The notes under the pieces are model-generated. The model had not been told where the DNA came from and made no database searches. It was given only the letters and a program-made list of their open reading frames with translations. The position numbers and the translations under genes were made by a program. From Agriotes lineatus (Eukaryota; Arthropoda; Insecta; Coleoptera; Elateridae), in contig CALNHX010003592.1 of the NCBI GenBank assembly GCA_940337035.1, positions 62,001 through 126,000 of the forward strand: 64,000 bases of DNA, written 5' to 3'. Below, one piece after another: positions 11,321-22,990 of the stretch (the first letter of the stretch is position 1; every line of letters begins with the position of its first letter).

Positions 11321-11699
11321 TACGACCACAAATTTAGAGAATATAACATCACAGTATTTCATTAAAATTTTGACATTTCTTATATTAGGTTAAATTATGC
11401 TTGACAAACGTCAAAGTGACGGTTGAAAACTAACTTGATTTAATTTTGGCTGTGGCTAATAAAGCAAATACTATTTGAACCCAACTTCACCCCATGACTA
11501 AAACATCGTTGCCAACTTCAGCTCATGACTAAGAGGCTCTTTAGTCATAGGTTATGAAGGCATGATTAAAAGGTCACTTAGCGACGTGTATGTTAGTATG
11601 TTAAATGGCATTTTAGTTACAGGAGTAGAAAAAAATATTTATTCACTCACAGGAAATATTTTGCACTAAACACTTGGTTTAACATTTTTAGAGCCAGAG

Positions 11700-12060
11700 A
11701 CAGTCAGGGCCTGTTTTGTATTTGATTTTGATGAAGTGTTAACGGATGACGCAAGATTGAGAAATTATTTTGACTATATTGTTAATAATTATATTGACAA
11801 CGATTCTAATTTTTCTCCCAATAATCTGGGCTTGTGCTAAAGCCCGTAGTTACAGAACAACAAATTGCTATGAATCCTTCCATTCTGTTTTGAATAAAAG
11901 TTTTTATGCTTCTCATCCGGATATTATTAAATTGGTTCAAATATCGAAGGAATTTCAAACTACAACTTACATTAGAATTAGCAGTGTACATTAACCAATT
12001 AAAATTAGAAATAAAACATATCAAGATAGAATTAAAATCTTGGCTCAAAAATTAAATTAA
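11700..12060 (+). pseudogene. MULE-type transposase remnant, C-terminal part
   Basis: The text reads LTDDARLRNYFDYIVNNYID, then a one-base frame change at about 11818, then IWACAKARSYRTTNCYESFH, NKSFYASHPDIIKLVQ and KEFQTTTYIRISSV. R-T-x-N-x-x-E-S-F-H followed by HP-I and a Q-T-T-Y-I-I segment is the familiar end of insect MULE transposases. Strand and order match the remnant ending at 10775, so the two are probably one element split by younger hairpin elements. Confidence 0.75.
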
Positions 12061-12221
12061 TTTAAACAATGGCATTTTGAAATATTCGATTTTGTAAAGA
12101 TTGCATTAGTTTGTTATCTTTAGTAACTTTATCGAAGTAATGCAAGTTTATAGTTATAACCTTATAAGTATCATATAAGTTGATTTATGTCATTTGTCAC
12201 CGATGTAAATTTGTATATAAA

Positions 12222-12340
12222 TAAAAGTTGTAGCTGTACGTTTTGCTAATGACTATTTCAAGTAGTTTAGTAAAATAGCAACACCTCAGAAAGAAAACAC
12301 GTAATTAGCGTATCATTCCAAATTTCTTAATCTCTTAAAG
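12222..12340. repeat. Dispersed repeat, copy 1
   Basis: This shares with 25690-25820 the blocks AAATAAAAGTTGTA and CACGTAATTAGCGTATCATT in the same order and orientation. It follows the MULE tail directly here, so it may be the 3' end of that element. At 25.7 kb only this segment remains. Confidence 0.65.
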
Positions 12341-12604
12341 TCTATAATCTCAAATGGGTCTCCAGTAGAGAGAATCAGCGCAATTGGACCATGAAGATTT
12401 TAGGGATGGGCGGGTTATACAATTTGTGGTATATTTTAAAATCGAGGCAACTGGGATACCATCAAAATTCTCCACGAACCTTTACTGTTTGTCGACTCAT
12501 AATAACAAAAGCCGTTTGTTATAAAAACTGTTTACTAAGTGACAAACGAAACAAAAACCGTGTTGTGTCAACCAGCTATACAGATTAGTAGAACAGAGCT
12601 ACCT
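12341..12604. other. No gene recognised
   Basis: Unique-looking sequence between the dispersed repeat and the tandem repeat. It holds a 65-aa ORF without recognisable features. Confidence 0.4.
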
Positions 12605-12611
12605 TGATTTT

Positions 12612-12725
12612 GATATCAAATTAATTAGGTCAATTAAAAATCGCGAATCAAATTAAATTAGGTCAATTAAAATCGCGAATCAAGTTAAATTAGGTCAATT
12701 AAAATCGCGAACTGAAATTAATTGA
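12612..12725. repeat. Tandem repeat, about 35-bp unit, three copies
   Basis: AATTAGGTCAATTAAAATCG followed by CGAATCAA occurs three times in a row with small changes. The last copy diverges into AATTGATCTAATT. Confidence 0.8.
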
Positions 12726-12739
12726 TCTAATTCCGCGGA

Positions 12740-12975
12740 TAAATTACGCATTAGCTGCTGATTAAATTACGCGGCGGCCATTTTTAATTTGCTTCTGGAA
12801 TTACGCGGCTGCCATTTTTAATTTCAATTTTCGCGCAAAGTTTTGAATTTGAAATCTAATTTTTCCAGATTTTTTCTAAGCTCCATTTTTTAATTTAAAC
12901 TTCCCGGGGGTCGGCCATCTTAGTTTTCTGCGCGCGCACTTCTTTCGGCTGCCATTTTTAGTTTAGCGCCCATGT
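12740..12975. repeat. Degenerate repeats around GGCTGCCATTTTTAATTT
   Basis: The block CGGCNGCCATTTTTAATTT occurs near 12773 and 12805, and with one change near 12950; a shorter relative lies near 12885. The first two sit in a roughly 33-bp tandem unit starting AATTACGCGG. The stretch is more GC-rich than its surroundings. It may be the body of the SINE-like unit whose tRNA-like head is at 13068-13160 on the minus strand. Confidence 0.5.
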
Positions 12976-13067
12976 TTGAATTTCAATTGGTAAATCTGTC
13001 TCTCTTGTACTCATTGCCTGTTGGTTGTCTCTCTTGCACTCACAGGATGGATGGTTATTTTTTAAAA

Positions 13068-13160
13068 AATCTCTGGCCGACTCGGATTTGAACCCGTTAC
13101 TTTCGTGTCCACATTTGGGCTGCATCGGCGTAAGCCACTAGGCTATGAACCGCTGCGGGT
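13068..13160 (-). repeat. tRNA-like SINE head (pol III boxes A and B)
   Basis: On the minus strand TAGCCTAGTGG fits box A and GGGTTCAAATCC fits box B, about 50 bases apart. The T arm does not form a proper 5-bp stem and the two acceptor sides do not pair, so it is not a functional tRNA gene. It is best read as the head of a tRNA-derived SINE or a tRNA pseudogene, with an A/T-rich run following at 13053-13067. Confidence 0.55.
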
Positions 13161-13284
13161 TTTAAGGTGTCGAACGGAATGTCATTTTACTCTGAAATTT
13201 TACAGCGGCCAGTTTAAGATTTCAAATTATCCAACGTACAATATTAGCCGTCGATTTATTTTAAAACGGACTTTATTTATATAA

Positions 13285-13900
13285 ATATCGTGATGCAATT
13301 TTGCAGTGTTCATATTATAATTTTAAATGCTATTTCGACAGCGTCTCATCAATTTAATTCAAGATGTCCCCTATAATCAAACTACATGTATGGATTAATC
13401 AAACGACTTGAAATATTTGAATACCCTGAATAATTAGAAATTTCTATGTGTATTCGTGTAATTATTCAAATGCAAATGCAACCAAATTACGAACGAGCAA
13501 TAGAATTTTAACGTTCGATTATTTTATGAAATTACAATTAGGCGTTTTATAATAGAATTTAAATAAACGGGCTGAATTATTCAAATGTTTTATTAAGTAT
13601 GAAAATGTCTCATATAATTTTATTAAATTATTTATAAAAACCGACGACAATTTGAAAGCTAGATGAATATCTGTAGTGTCTTGCATCTAAGTTGTTTTTT
13701 TTTACACGTCGAAGGTCCTGGCAAAGCAAATGCACCGTCACCCGTGGGAATCCGCCCGCAGCAAACTTTTCAAAATTACACTTTACACGTTTCAAGTCGG
13801 TGATTTTAACTACCATCAAACGATACATAAGCAATAAATTTGCCATAATATCGTGATGCAATTTTGCACTATTCATATTATAATTTTAAATGCTATGTCG
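13285..13900. repeat. Direct repeat pair, about 55 bp, 560 bp apart
   Basis: ATATCGTGATGCAATTTTGC and the following roughly 35 bases ending ATGCTATNTCGAC occur at 13285-13340 and 13848-13902. Both are followed by a TTTAATT stretch. No gene is supported between them; the minus-strand ORF at 13628-13876 has no recognisable domain. Confidence 0.65.
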
Positions 13901-13902
13901 AC

Positions 13903-14483
13903 GCGCTCTTGCTTGATTTAATTATGTATTGTTATCATTCGCCCGTTTATTAACACTATTGTCTCCGTCGCTGCTGTGATATTTTTGTTCTATTGGCTTA
14001 CATTTTAAAACTGTAAAATAAATTTTCCGACTACATTTCACGGACCCCTGTCGTGAATTATGCATCAAATAATTTAAAAACACTACAATGAAATTTATTT
14101 TAGCTGCCTAAATTATTTTGAGCATTCCTATAATAATTATTTTTATAGCTTTTGACTATATCCACCAGGCAAGTCGTGACTTGTTGTAGAGCTCCACGGC
14201 CATGAGGTTTTAGCCTGCAACTGTTCGATCCTTTATAAAAGTTCAAACGTAGTTCGTTTTATATTTACGATCTGAATTCGCTGTTTGCCATTTTTATAAA
14301 AATTAATTTTATACTTTACCTGAAAATATTAAACTCAAATTTGTAACTCGTTTTATATTTACGATCTGAATTTGCCTCTTGTCGCTTATAAATGTACACC
14401 AAAACATTATACATAAATCAGAAATGATAACTGTATTTATTTATTTATAGCAAAATGTCGGCAGAGGCGGAGCTTTGACATGG
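13903..14483. other. No gene recognised
   Basis: AT-rich, with one short internal direct repeat (CGTTTTATATTTACGATCTG near 14257 and 14350). Nothing else can be supported. Confidence 0.4.
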
Positions 14484-14514
14484 CAATAATAATAATAATA
14501 ATAATAATAATAAT
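14484..14514. repeat. (AAT)n microsatellite
   Basis: About ten AAT units in a row. Confidence 0.95.
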
Positions 14515-14538
14515 TGTCTCTTTTTCATACTGGATGTA

Positions 14539-16017
14539 CAGGGTGTCCCATTTTCGACACTTTTATAGGTTATCTCCGTAATTGTTAGTGCTACCAAAAA
14601 ACTAATATAGGCGTCGTGTGCTCTTTTTGGGTCAAACTTAAAATGGTAAAATCCAAATTTGAAAATTTTCGCTCGCTCAAGAGATACGGGGAAAAATCAA
14701 AAAATTGTCAATTTCAGAATGATCCTATATTTTCTTAGTTAAAAGAGATGCAGAAAAATATTTTTAAGAAAAGTTTCTTTATAATGATTGTTGAATGATC
14801 TGCCGTTTTCAGAATAAGTATACGGGGTCAGGTAAAAAAGTTATCGGACCTAACCTCATTTTTTTAAATGGTACACCCTGTATATTTTAATCTAAAAAGA
14901 TAGCATATTAAATTTTCTTTTCAAAAATAGAACACAACGTGGATGATATTGGTTTTCTGTCCGATTTATTTAAACTTTATTACTTTAAACCACAGTAGGC
15001 TACGAAACAAAAGCTAATATCCTAGAAACAAAACTATGTTGACATTCTAGTTGTTATTAACATTTAACGTCGATTTCATTTTTACATATTAGTTTGTGAA
15101 AATGACTTATCAACATTTTGAAAAATTTGATATATCAGTTTATATTGAAACTGGAAAAAAGGAAGAAATGGCGCAAAATTTATATATTGTTCGCTATCAG
15201 GAAAGACGGCAACTATTTAAGAACATATTCCGACGACTGGAACATAATTTAAAAACATACGCCTCTTTTACGAAGCCGAGATCAAAAACTTATAATAAAT
15301 AAAACAAGGAAAATGAAGAAATGAGCGTGTTAGGATTTGTCGAGGCCTATAATCAGGTAAGAATGGTATATCCTGTGATAGCTTTGAATAGTAGTAGCTT
15401 AACTTTTATTGAAGTGAAAACTCCTTTAGGCGCGTTTACCACTTTTTGTGGGTATTGAATGAGACTGAGCCGTCAGACTTGTAATGTCTTTCCAGCTACT
15501 ATGTCAACATAGTTTTGTTTCTAGAATATTAGCTTTTGTTTGGCAGCCTACTGTGGTTTAAAGTTATAAAGTTTCTATAAATCGTATAGAAAACCAATAT
15601 CATCTACGGTGTGTTCTATTTTTGAAAGGAGAAATTAATATGCTATCTTTTTAGATTAAAATATACAGGGTGTTCTATTTAAAAAAATGAGGTTAGGTCC
15701 GATAACTTTTTTACCTGACCCTGTATACTTATTCTGAAAACGGAAGATTATTCAACAATCATTATAAAGAAACTTTTCTTTAAAAGATTTTTCTGTATCT
15801 CTTTTAACTAAGAAAATATAGGATCATTCTGAAATTGACAATTTTTTTATTTTCCTCCGTATCTCTTAAGCGAGCGAAAATTTTCAAATTTTGAAATTGC
15901 CATTTTAAGTTTGACCCAAAAAGAGCACATGACGCCTATATTACTTTTTTGATAGCACTAACAATTACGGAGATACCCTATAAAAGTGTCGAAAATGGGA
16001 CACCCTGTACATTTCGG
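14539..16017. mobile_element. Large foldback element with mariner-type ends
   Basis: Starts CAGGGTGTCCCATTTTCGAC, ends with the reverse complement, and is flanked by TA. The left 342 bp (14539-14880) and right 352 bp (15666-16017) are each complete units with CAGGG...CCCTG ends, in opposite orientation. Between them, 14883-about 15055 and about 15490-15663 form a second inverted pair around a central segment that carries a transposase-like ORF. This looks like two inverted short elements mobilising an internal segment. Confidence 0.8.
15096..15302 (+). CDS. HTH (DUF4817-like) transposase N-terminal remnant, 68 aa
   Basis: The ORF reads KMTYQHFEKFDISVYIETGK, then AQNLYIVRYQERRQ, IFRRLEHNL and TKPRSKTYNK. 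The order (short acidic start, helix, A-xx-Y-xx-R-xx-RR, F-R-L-x-x-L) resembles the DUF4817 helix-turn-helix at the start of mariner-type transposases that carry CAGGG ends. The catalytic domain is absent. It sits at the centre of the foldback and may be all that is left of the parent transposase. A chance ORF cannot be excluded. Confidence 0.5.
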   Translation: MKMTYQHFEKFDISVYIETGKKEEMAQNLYIVRYQERRQLFKNIFRRLEHNLKTYASFTKPRSKTYNK

Positions 16018-16333
16018 TTACATACAAAAAGAAAAGAAAAAGAATAAAAAGCAATTTTATTTATAGAATAATTGAGAAATCAAAACCAATAGCAGCAACC
16101 AGTAGAAATCCCAAGGCGCAGTTCAAGCTAAAGCTTGCTCCTCCACTGAACCTTGAAAGGTAGGTAGTAGGTACTACGTAAAATAAATTTTGAAACGATG
16201 CACGATATAAAAAAAAGACTAAAAGAAAAAGAATAATGCAAACATTAATTAATTTTGCGTTAGGGTTTCATTGAATGCAGTGCTGCACACAAGACATTTT
16301 TGATATTAATTGACACTTAGCATCACCGATTAA
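16018..16333. other. No gene recognised
   Basis: Spacer between the foldback and the 3' end of the minus-strand RT fragment; probably includes the 3' UTR of that fragment. Confidence 0.4.
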
Positions 16334-17343
16334 ACTGCTGGCTCAGTAAGATTTGCTTAAAACGTTTTTTAAAGGAATACATTGATAAAGATTTGAATTC
16401 AGTTGGCAATGAGTTGTAAAGAAATTTGGTAACTAACACTACGTTCGAAGAGAGCCGTTTTGTATATAGGTGGTGTAATTGTGCTTTTGAACCTGATATT
16501 TATATTATGGACGTCTTCTCTAAATGTTATCTTACGGTATAAATAAGAAGGTTGCTTTTCTATGATGATTTTATAAAAAAAGCAAGCAGTAGAAAGTTTT
16601 CGTTTATTGACCATGGATAACCAGTTAAGTTCAGATAATTTATGTGAAATGTGTTCAAATATCCTAATGCCAAAAATTAATCTCATACAAAAATTTTGAA
16701 CTCGTTGAAATTTTTGACAAGCGTTGAATGTTAAACAAGAGCCATAAATTGGAGAACAGAAAAAAAATTGGGAACAAAGTTTCAAATTCATGTATGCTTT
16801 CCTGGTACAGTTTGTCACGTGCGAGTTAAATCTCAAGCTCCTGTCCAACATTAGGCCAAGATTTCGGGGTTCCTCAATCACTGACCAAACTGCACCATTT
16901 AAGGTTAAGTTAATATTGTTTTCAATTTGAGCTACATCATTTTTATTTCCGAATAGTAAAACAGCGGATTTTGACGGATTAATTTTGAGGCAATGCTGTG
17001 TGGAAATGTTTAAAGTATTAATTAAGTAATTGTTTATGTTTACTAGTGCTTGCTAAAGCTCAGATGCATAGAAGGAGTAATACAACTGTGTGTCATCTGC
17101 AATTAGATAATGTTTATGAAAAGTACAAGTATAAATAACGTAGAGAAGTGGATCCAGGATTGAGCCCTGAGGAACCCCTCGGATAACAGTTTTCATATCG
17201 GAAGATCCACACGGTAGCTTAACTGCCTGAGTTCTGTCTGCGAGATAGCTCCTCAGAAGGGATACAGAATCATCAGAAAGTCCAAAGTACTTTAATATAG
17301 CGCATAGCAGCGTATGGTTAATCGTATCGAAGGTTTTGCATGT
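16334..17343 (-). pseudogene. L2/CR1-like reverse transcriptase, C-terminal half
   Basis: One minus-strand frame runs from 17343 to 16402: KTFDTINHTLLCAILKYFG, LLRSYLADRTQAVKLPCG, IRGVPQGSILDPLLYV, LIADDTQLYYSF, then NLGLMLDRSLRFNSHV and FQRVQNFCMRLIFGI. These are RT palm motifs, with IADD as the catalytic box, and the segment that follows. One TAG stop (about 17056) breaks the frame shortly after the IADD box. A frame change near 16420 leads to YNSLPTEFKSLSMYSFKKRF, the usual tail. The 5' half (endonuclease and fingers) is missing at a sharp border with AT-rich DNA. It is dead but little decayed. Confidence 0.85.
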
Positions 17344-17607
17344 TTTTTATAATATATTATTCTTAATAATCGTAACAATTTTTTTAATTATTCATGCCAT
17401 CTATAATTTAACTTCATTTGAGTCTTACCTACTTCAACATATTTTTTTATTAGAATTTACATTTGTCATGTGTGATACAAGCATGTATTTACTTTCTAAA
17501 TTCCAAAACCCCTATAGAATACTCAATAGTTATCATTTTCATATTAATTTGTCTCAAATTACATTTTTTTATATGAACTTAATTCAAACAGCCTCCATTT
17601 CTCCGGG

Positions 17608-18060
17608 TTTTTCAACGGCGAAGAAAGACTGGGAATTTACAACCACAGAAGGGCCATGATGGTGGAAGACCAAATCGTCGCGCAGTTGATGTTGAAGAGT
17701 ATTGGAAAGAGTAGATGCTGAATCGACAACTAGTACACGCCAAATTGTCCAGGAAGCTAATGTTTCTCAGAACTTTGTTTGGCGCACATTGCAGATGAAC
17801 GGTTTGTACTCTTTTCATTTCCAAAAGGTACAAGGACTTACCCCCAAACGATTATCCGTTGCGGCAGCAGTTTTGTTACTGGCTGCTCAATCATACGGTA
17901 GCAGAAGCAGCTTTTCCAACAAACATACTAGTAAATGCTGAATGCTGTTTCATCAAGAATGGTAAGCTCAGCTTCCACAATGCTCACACATGGGCTGATG
18001 AAAATCCTCATGCGATCCGCCAAAGTAACTGTCAACAACGTGTTACTAGTGTACATAAAT
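17608..18060 (+). pseudogene. Mariner-type (DUF4817/DDE_3) transposase, N-terminal part
   Basis: In shifting frames the strand reads GGRPNRRAVDVEEYW, then TSTRQIVQEANVSQNFVW, TLQMNGLYSFHFQKVQGLTP, then FCYWLLN, and NGKLSFHNAHTWADENPHAI. This is the HTH, linker and start of the DDE domain of the mariner-type family with DUF4817; HN-H-W--ENPH is its usual signature. There is a stop at 17692-17694 and a frame change near 17850. It breaks off where a nested element begins; the matching C-terminal part is at 24.8 kb in the same orientation. Confidence 0.8.
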
Positions 18061-18446
18061 CAAACAAGTAGAGACACTCACTGTCGGTTCCTTTGATGTC
18101 AAAATAACGATTTGGATGACCTTGAACAGCTCCTGGGGAGTACTTTCCGATAGTAGTAACAGATGGCGCCACTACTTTGTCACATTACAGTGACTATATA
18201 ATCACAGTGTGGCCATACGGTGGTCATGTTTTCTATTGGTTGAAGGCAAAAGGATTCCAAGTTATTGTCATTTTTAACAGTGTACAGAATGTTTAGTTAC
18301 AAAAAGTTACTAATGTCAAAATAACACATTGGTATTTTATAACTTGTCAAAAGTTTGAGTGCAATCTGCCATTAGTCTTCCCGTGGCCGTGAGTTTTCCA
18401 AACTATAGTTTGCCAATTAGTTATTTACGATATTCAGTATTAACAT

Positions 18447-21400
18447 CGTGGTGTGAGTATAATGGTGTGCTACAAACGAAGCCCAAATTGGTCGGCTAGT
18501 GCGCATCGAATTATGACGTCAGGCTGGGAGCAGGCACAAGCGGGCTTTGGCGGGCTTCAGTGCAGTTTGCGTTACAACCGCAGTTACAATTGATTTTGCA
18601 TCTTCTCGTACTTTGTAGTGATCGGAAACGGTGTTGTGAAATAAATTTTCTTGCAGTTTTACTGAACTAAAATGCCTGCTTGTGCAGTTGCGGGGTGTAA
18701 TAATTACACCAGGAAAACTAAAGGCACAGACATTAAATATTATAGTTTTCCTAAGAATGACGACCTGCAAACACGGTGGATAAGTGCATGTAAACGAGAA
18801 GACAAATTTGACATAAAAAATTGTAGGTGTACACGTTTTTATATTTTTAGCTGTATTTAATAGGGTATTATATACTTTTAGCCAGGATTTGCTCCGTTCA
18901 TTTTACTGCCTCTAATTTTATCGTCTCGATGAGGCATAAATTATTACACTATTCTCCGGCAAACTTCAGAAATTTAAAGGCGGATGCAATTCCTACAGAA
19001 AATTTGCCAACCAAGCCTCCTGTTACTGAAAAAATGAAGGAAGTACATTTTGATCGCTCAAAAAGAGTTGAGAAACGTGAAAATCGACAAATTGTAAAAA
19101 GCCTTTTGAATTCTGTAGTAAATTCCCCATCAACAGTAATTCAGGATTGTGATGGAAATGATAATGTAGCGTCAAATGAGTAAGATAGTTATCTTTCACG
19201 TCCGTATATTGTAATTTTATTATTTCGTTTTTAGCATTCTTGAGCGATCTGATACAATTGAATATCTGAAACAAAAAATAATTACACTTGAAAGTGAAAA
19301 TGTTGAATTAAGAAAAAAATGTAAACGCTTCGAAGAAGAAAAGGCATATCTGGATAAAGAATTTCAGACGGTTAAAAATTCTCTTCCTCAAAAAATAAAA
19401 GAGATGCTGGGGAAAATATTTACTCCTGGTCAGATTAAAATGCTGTTAAACCCACTATTAAAAAAAATACGTTGGTCTTCAGAAGATATTTCTGCAGCAA
19501 TCTCCTTAAGAAGTGTAAGCCCGAAAGCTTATCGATATCTACGAGCAACTGGTTATCCACTTCCGGGATGTCAACATTGCGAAAATGGCTTTGTCTTTAA
19601 ATTTTGAACCAGGGATTTTAATGGACGTTTTAAAACTAATGGCACATAAAGCAAATTTATTAACTGAACGAGAACGTCTAACTGTATTGACATTTGACGA
19701 AATACATATTTCGAATAGCATATGCTTGGACAGAAAACTGGAGAAGAAATATGGATCACATAATGCTTGTCAAACTGTTATGGTTAGAGGGCTCTTTGGG
19801 CAATGGAAACAGCCTATTTACTACCAATTTGATCAACCCATGACAAAATCTATTATAAATGAAATACTGGTGAAGCTTGCCGAATGCGGTTATATTGTCG
19901 TAGCTATTACCAGTGATATGGGATCTGCCAACATGGGATTCTGGTCAAAATTAGGAATCGGTGAACATAAATGTTATTTTGATCATCCAAGTAATAATGG
20001 CCAAAAAATTTTCGCTTTTGCTGATGTCCCGCATCTTCTTAAACTTCTTCGAAATCACTTACTTGACCATGGATTTCATATAAAAGGGAACGTTGTTGAT
20101 AAATCTTGTTTAGATATTCTGCTCTCCCTTTCTTCTACGGAGTTTAAAATTGCACACCGACTTACAAGGTATCACCTAGAAGTACGTGGTAGCGAAAGAC
20201 AAAAGGTTCGTCCTGCTGCTCAAATCCTTTCGAATAGTGTGTCAAAAGCTGTCGAATGGTGTGGTAGAAAAGGATACATGAAAGACAGTAATTGGGAAGA
20301 AACAAGCAAGCTGCTTAAAGTGGTAAATGAGTGGTTTGATCTATTTAACTTTAGAGCAAAGTTTGGCACTCATACTGGAGGTAACGCATTTGGAGTTAAT
20401 AAGAAACACAGTTGCAAGTTCTTAAAAATATGTCCGACTTAATTTCATCGATGCGTGTTGGGAATCATAAATCCCAAATTCAGTTTCAGAAGGGCGTGCT
20501 GCGGTCTAACCAAGCATTAATTCAACTGTATGAATACCTAAGTAGTAAATATAACGTTGAATATATATTAACATTCCGTCTTAATCAAGACGTTCTTGAA
20601 AATTTCTTTTCCTACATACGAGGCATGGGAGCCACTAATGACCATCCCACGCCTCTTGATATGAAATACAGATTGCGATGGTACATTCTTGGAAGACATT
20701 CCGCTGCAGTTTTCACAATGAACAAGAATACAGAAGAACATTCAGAAGAAAGATGTTTAGTAACTCCTTTAGAAACAGAACTGCCTACTGAACCACAAGA
20801 AGTTTGTTTTACAGAAACCGTGCTGAAACCTCTTATAAAGACTCTGCAATCCAATTAGAAGAATATTGTCTAAATGACGACGATATTGATGAATTTCTAC
20901 ATACATCATTTTCTGAGCCAGAGCACAATACTTCGCATTTGCAGATGAATGATGATGAAGACTACAATTTAGCCACAGCATTTGAATCCGAAATAATCGA
21001 AGATGTTCTGTGTCTAGAAGGGATGAAGTATGTCGCTGGATACGTAGCATATAGATTTCGTGATCAATATCCTAATTTAGGTACAGACGCTAAGTGTATT
21101 CAAGATTGCAGTGATAATCTTCCTGATTGGATACACTTTATTTCAAGGGGAAAATTAAAGTATCCTTCGGAGAATATGATGCTAATTACAAAAGCAATGG
21201 ATAAAGCTTTTGCAGAATTTCATGGCAGCGGCCTATCAGATGAACGTTCGATTTTTACACAAGTTGCTGAAAAAACAAAACAAAAGTTGCCTCCTGAAGT
21301 TTCAACAGATTTTCCTTTTGAAGTTATTCTTTGTTTAGTTCGTACAAGAACATATATTCGCTTAAGGGACTTGAACAGACAATTAAGCGAAAATAACAGA

Positions 21401-21818
21401 AAAAGAAAATCCAATAAGAAAGTTTCTAAGTTTACCAACTCTAAACAAAATAGTTAAAATTATGTGGAGAATCGTAATTTATTACATAGAATTAGGCAGC
21501 TGTTTGTATTAGAGACAGCAAATAAATGTATGCCTTTACCATTAAAACCCTTATTTACTTACGCTAGTTTCATTTTTTATTCTATTATAATATATGTATA
21601 GATATCATGTCTATGGTATTATATTGCTGTGCTGCAAGCTGCAATAATACTGCAGAGTATATTTTGGTAAAAATGTGATGTGTATTAAACAAATAACTAA
21701 CGCGTGCCTGATGTCCGCAGCTCGAGCTGTTACCAGTTATGCTCCCTGAGTGACGTCACTAGGACTGCGAACCAGTGATAGAAGTTGCGCAAGAGCACAC
21801 CATTATACTCACACCACG
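18447..21818 (+). mobile_element. P-type (THAP) DNA transposon with TIRs and 8-bp TSD
   Basis: A perfect 25-bp terminal inverted repeat (starting CGTGGTGTGAGTATA) occupies 18447-18471 and 21794-21818. The 8-bp direct repeat ATTAACAT flanks it exactly, at 18439-18446 and 21819-21826. An 8-bp duplication, a length of 3372 bp and a THAP-domain gene inside are the three hallmarks of the P superfamily. The intact TIRs and duplication suggest a fairly recent insertion although the gene is frameshifted. Confidence 0.93.
18672..21457 (+). pseudogene. P-element-like THAP-domain transposase, broken by frameshifts
   Basis: Exons 18672-18822, 18882-19179 and 19235 onward have GT-AG introns of 59 and 55 bp with agreeing phases. 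Residues 4 and 9 (CAVAGC) with C54 and H57 (ICSVHF), a Trp between, and AIPT soon after form a complete THAP zinc finger. A leucine-rich coiled coil follows (EYLKQKIITLESENVELRKK). The catalytic region includes LTFDEIHISNS and ITSDMGSANMGFW; RGMGATNDHPTP follows, then YVAGYVAYRF near the end. Frame breaks lie at about 19566, 19594, 20404 and 20804-20858; three look like single-base losses. A poly(A) signal AATAAA is at about 21521. Non-functional as it stands unless these are sequence errors. Confidence 0.88.
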
Positions 21819-22035
21819 ATTAACATCACACAAACCAGAACATTTAAGAAATAAATATTTTCATAAGTTTCATATTGCTTAAATATTCGTAAGTAACTGC
21901 TCAATAGATTATTATAGGGTTCAAAAGCATGTCCGAAATTGTCTTATTTTAAATATCTCTTTTTGTTGTTCATCGTGCTTCAAAATATTCAGTACTTTGC
22001 CAAATTACACCTATAAAACATGTATCGGGAAAACT

Positions 22036-22390
22036 CTAGTATAGCCCACTGGTACATTTTGACATTTACGGAATATGCGCATAAAGGAACTGTTATGCCA
22101 GTGGTGAAACTGGATTTTAAGCTATGGATAAGAGAAATACTCATTGGGAAATTCAAATTCACAATTATATACGACGATTGGAGTAACTCCTTTTTTTACG
22201 GTGATGCACAGGCATTTTTGTACTAAGTACACACAAATCTTAAACTGTAGCTAACTTAAATTCACACCTTGACGGCAGTCAAGATTGGGTCTGACATGAG
22301 ACTCCCGTGTTTTGTTGTAGAACCTCCGACAAACTGAGAATCACATTATCACGCGCATGCGCCTAAGCACCAGTGGGCTATATTGGGGTT
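22036..22390. repeat. Inverted-repeat element (MITE-like), about 350 bp
   Basis: AGTATAGCCCACTGGTA at 22038 and its near complement CACCAGTGGGCTATATT at 22369 face each other. GCGCAT elements lie just inside both ends. The 68-aa ORF between has no recognisable domain. It lies inside the right half of the 18045-22990 element. Confidence 0.6.
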
Positions 22391-22990
22391 TAGCCCATGT
22401 AACTATCTAATAAAATTTAGATGTTAATAAAGCATATTAAATTACCGAGAAGATTTCTACAAATAATGCTATATCATTTGTGTTTTGGATTTGAACTTTC
22501 CAATTTCTATTAATTGTAATAAATTGAAGACACCGTATGACTCATATTTCTTCAACATTTAAACCCCATTGTGGTATGTTATTGTATTTGAGACATCAGT
22601 CATTTTTAATAACAATCTTTCACTTCAGCAAATGAATTGTCAAATTTTATTTTGACTTTAGTAATTTTTTGTTACCAAATGTCGGTTACACCGTTAAAAA
22701 AATTCTATTTTTTTATTACATCACCATGGTTTTTCGCAAAATCTGATTTTGACATTGGATCCAAAAGTACCAGCCAACAATTGTATGGCCACACTGTGAT
22801 TATATAGTCACTGTAGTCACATATGATTGGTAGCAGTACTAGTAACTAGCTCTGATTGGTAGAATTTTGTGCTGCCATCTGATAGTCAAGCTTAGAAATA
22901 CCCCCCGAGTTACTGTCCCAGGCACTCTAGACAGGTTTCAACATTTGGCATGAGTGTCTCCACTTGTTTGATGTATGTACGCTGGTGTTA

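Larger units (their letters stand above)
18045..22990. mobile_element. Non-autonomous inverted-repeat element hosting a P-type transposon
   Basis: The left end has GTACATAAATCAAACAAGTA and GAGACACTCA; the right end has the reverse complement (TGAGTGTCTCCACTTGTTTG, then ATGTATGTAC) with few changes. An inner pair, CAGTGACTATATAATCACAG at 18189 and its complement at 22797-22816, adds to the match. Without the P-type element inside, it would be about 1.56 kb and encode nothing I recognise. I find no clear target duplication, so the outer limits are approximate. Confidence 0.6.

Noticed and set aside
13068..13160. Functional tRNA gene on the minus strand
   Set aside because: Boxes A and B are good, but the T stem and acceptor stem do not pair.
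20612..21050. Minus-strand ORFs of 80-93 codons in the P-type element
   Set aside because: Antisense to the transposase; no motifs of their own.
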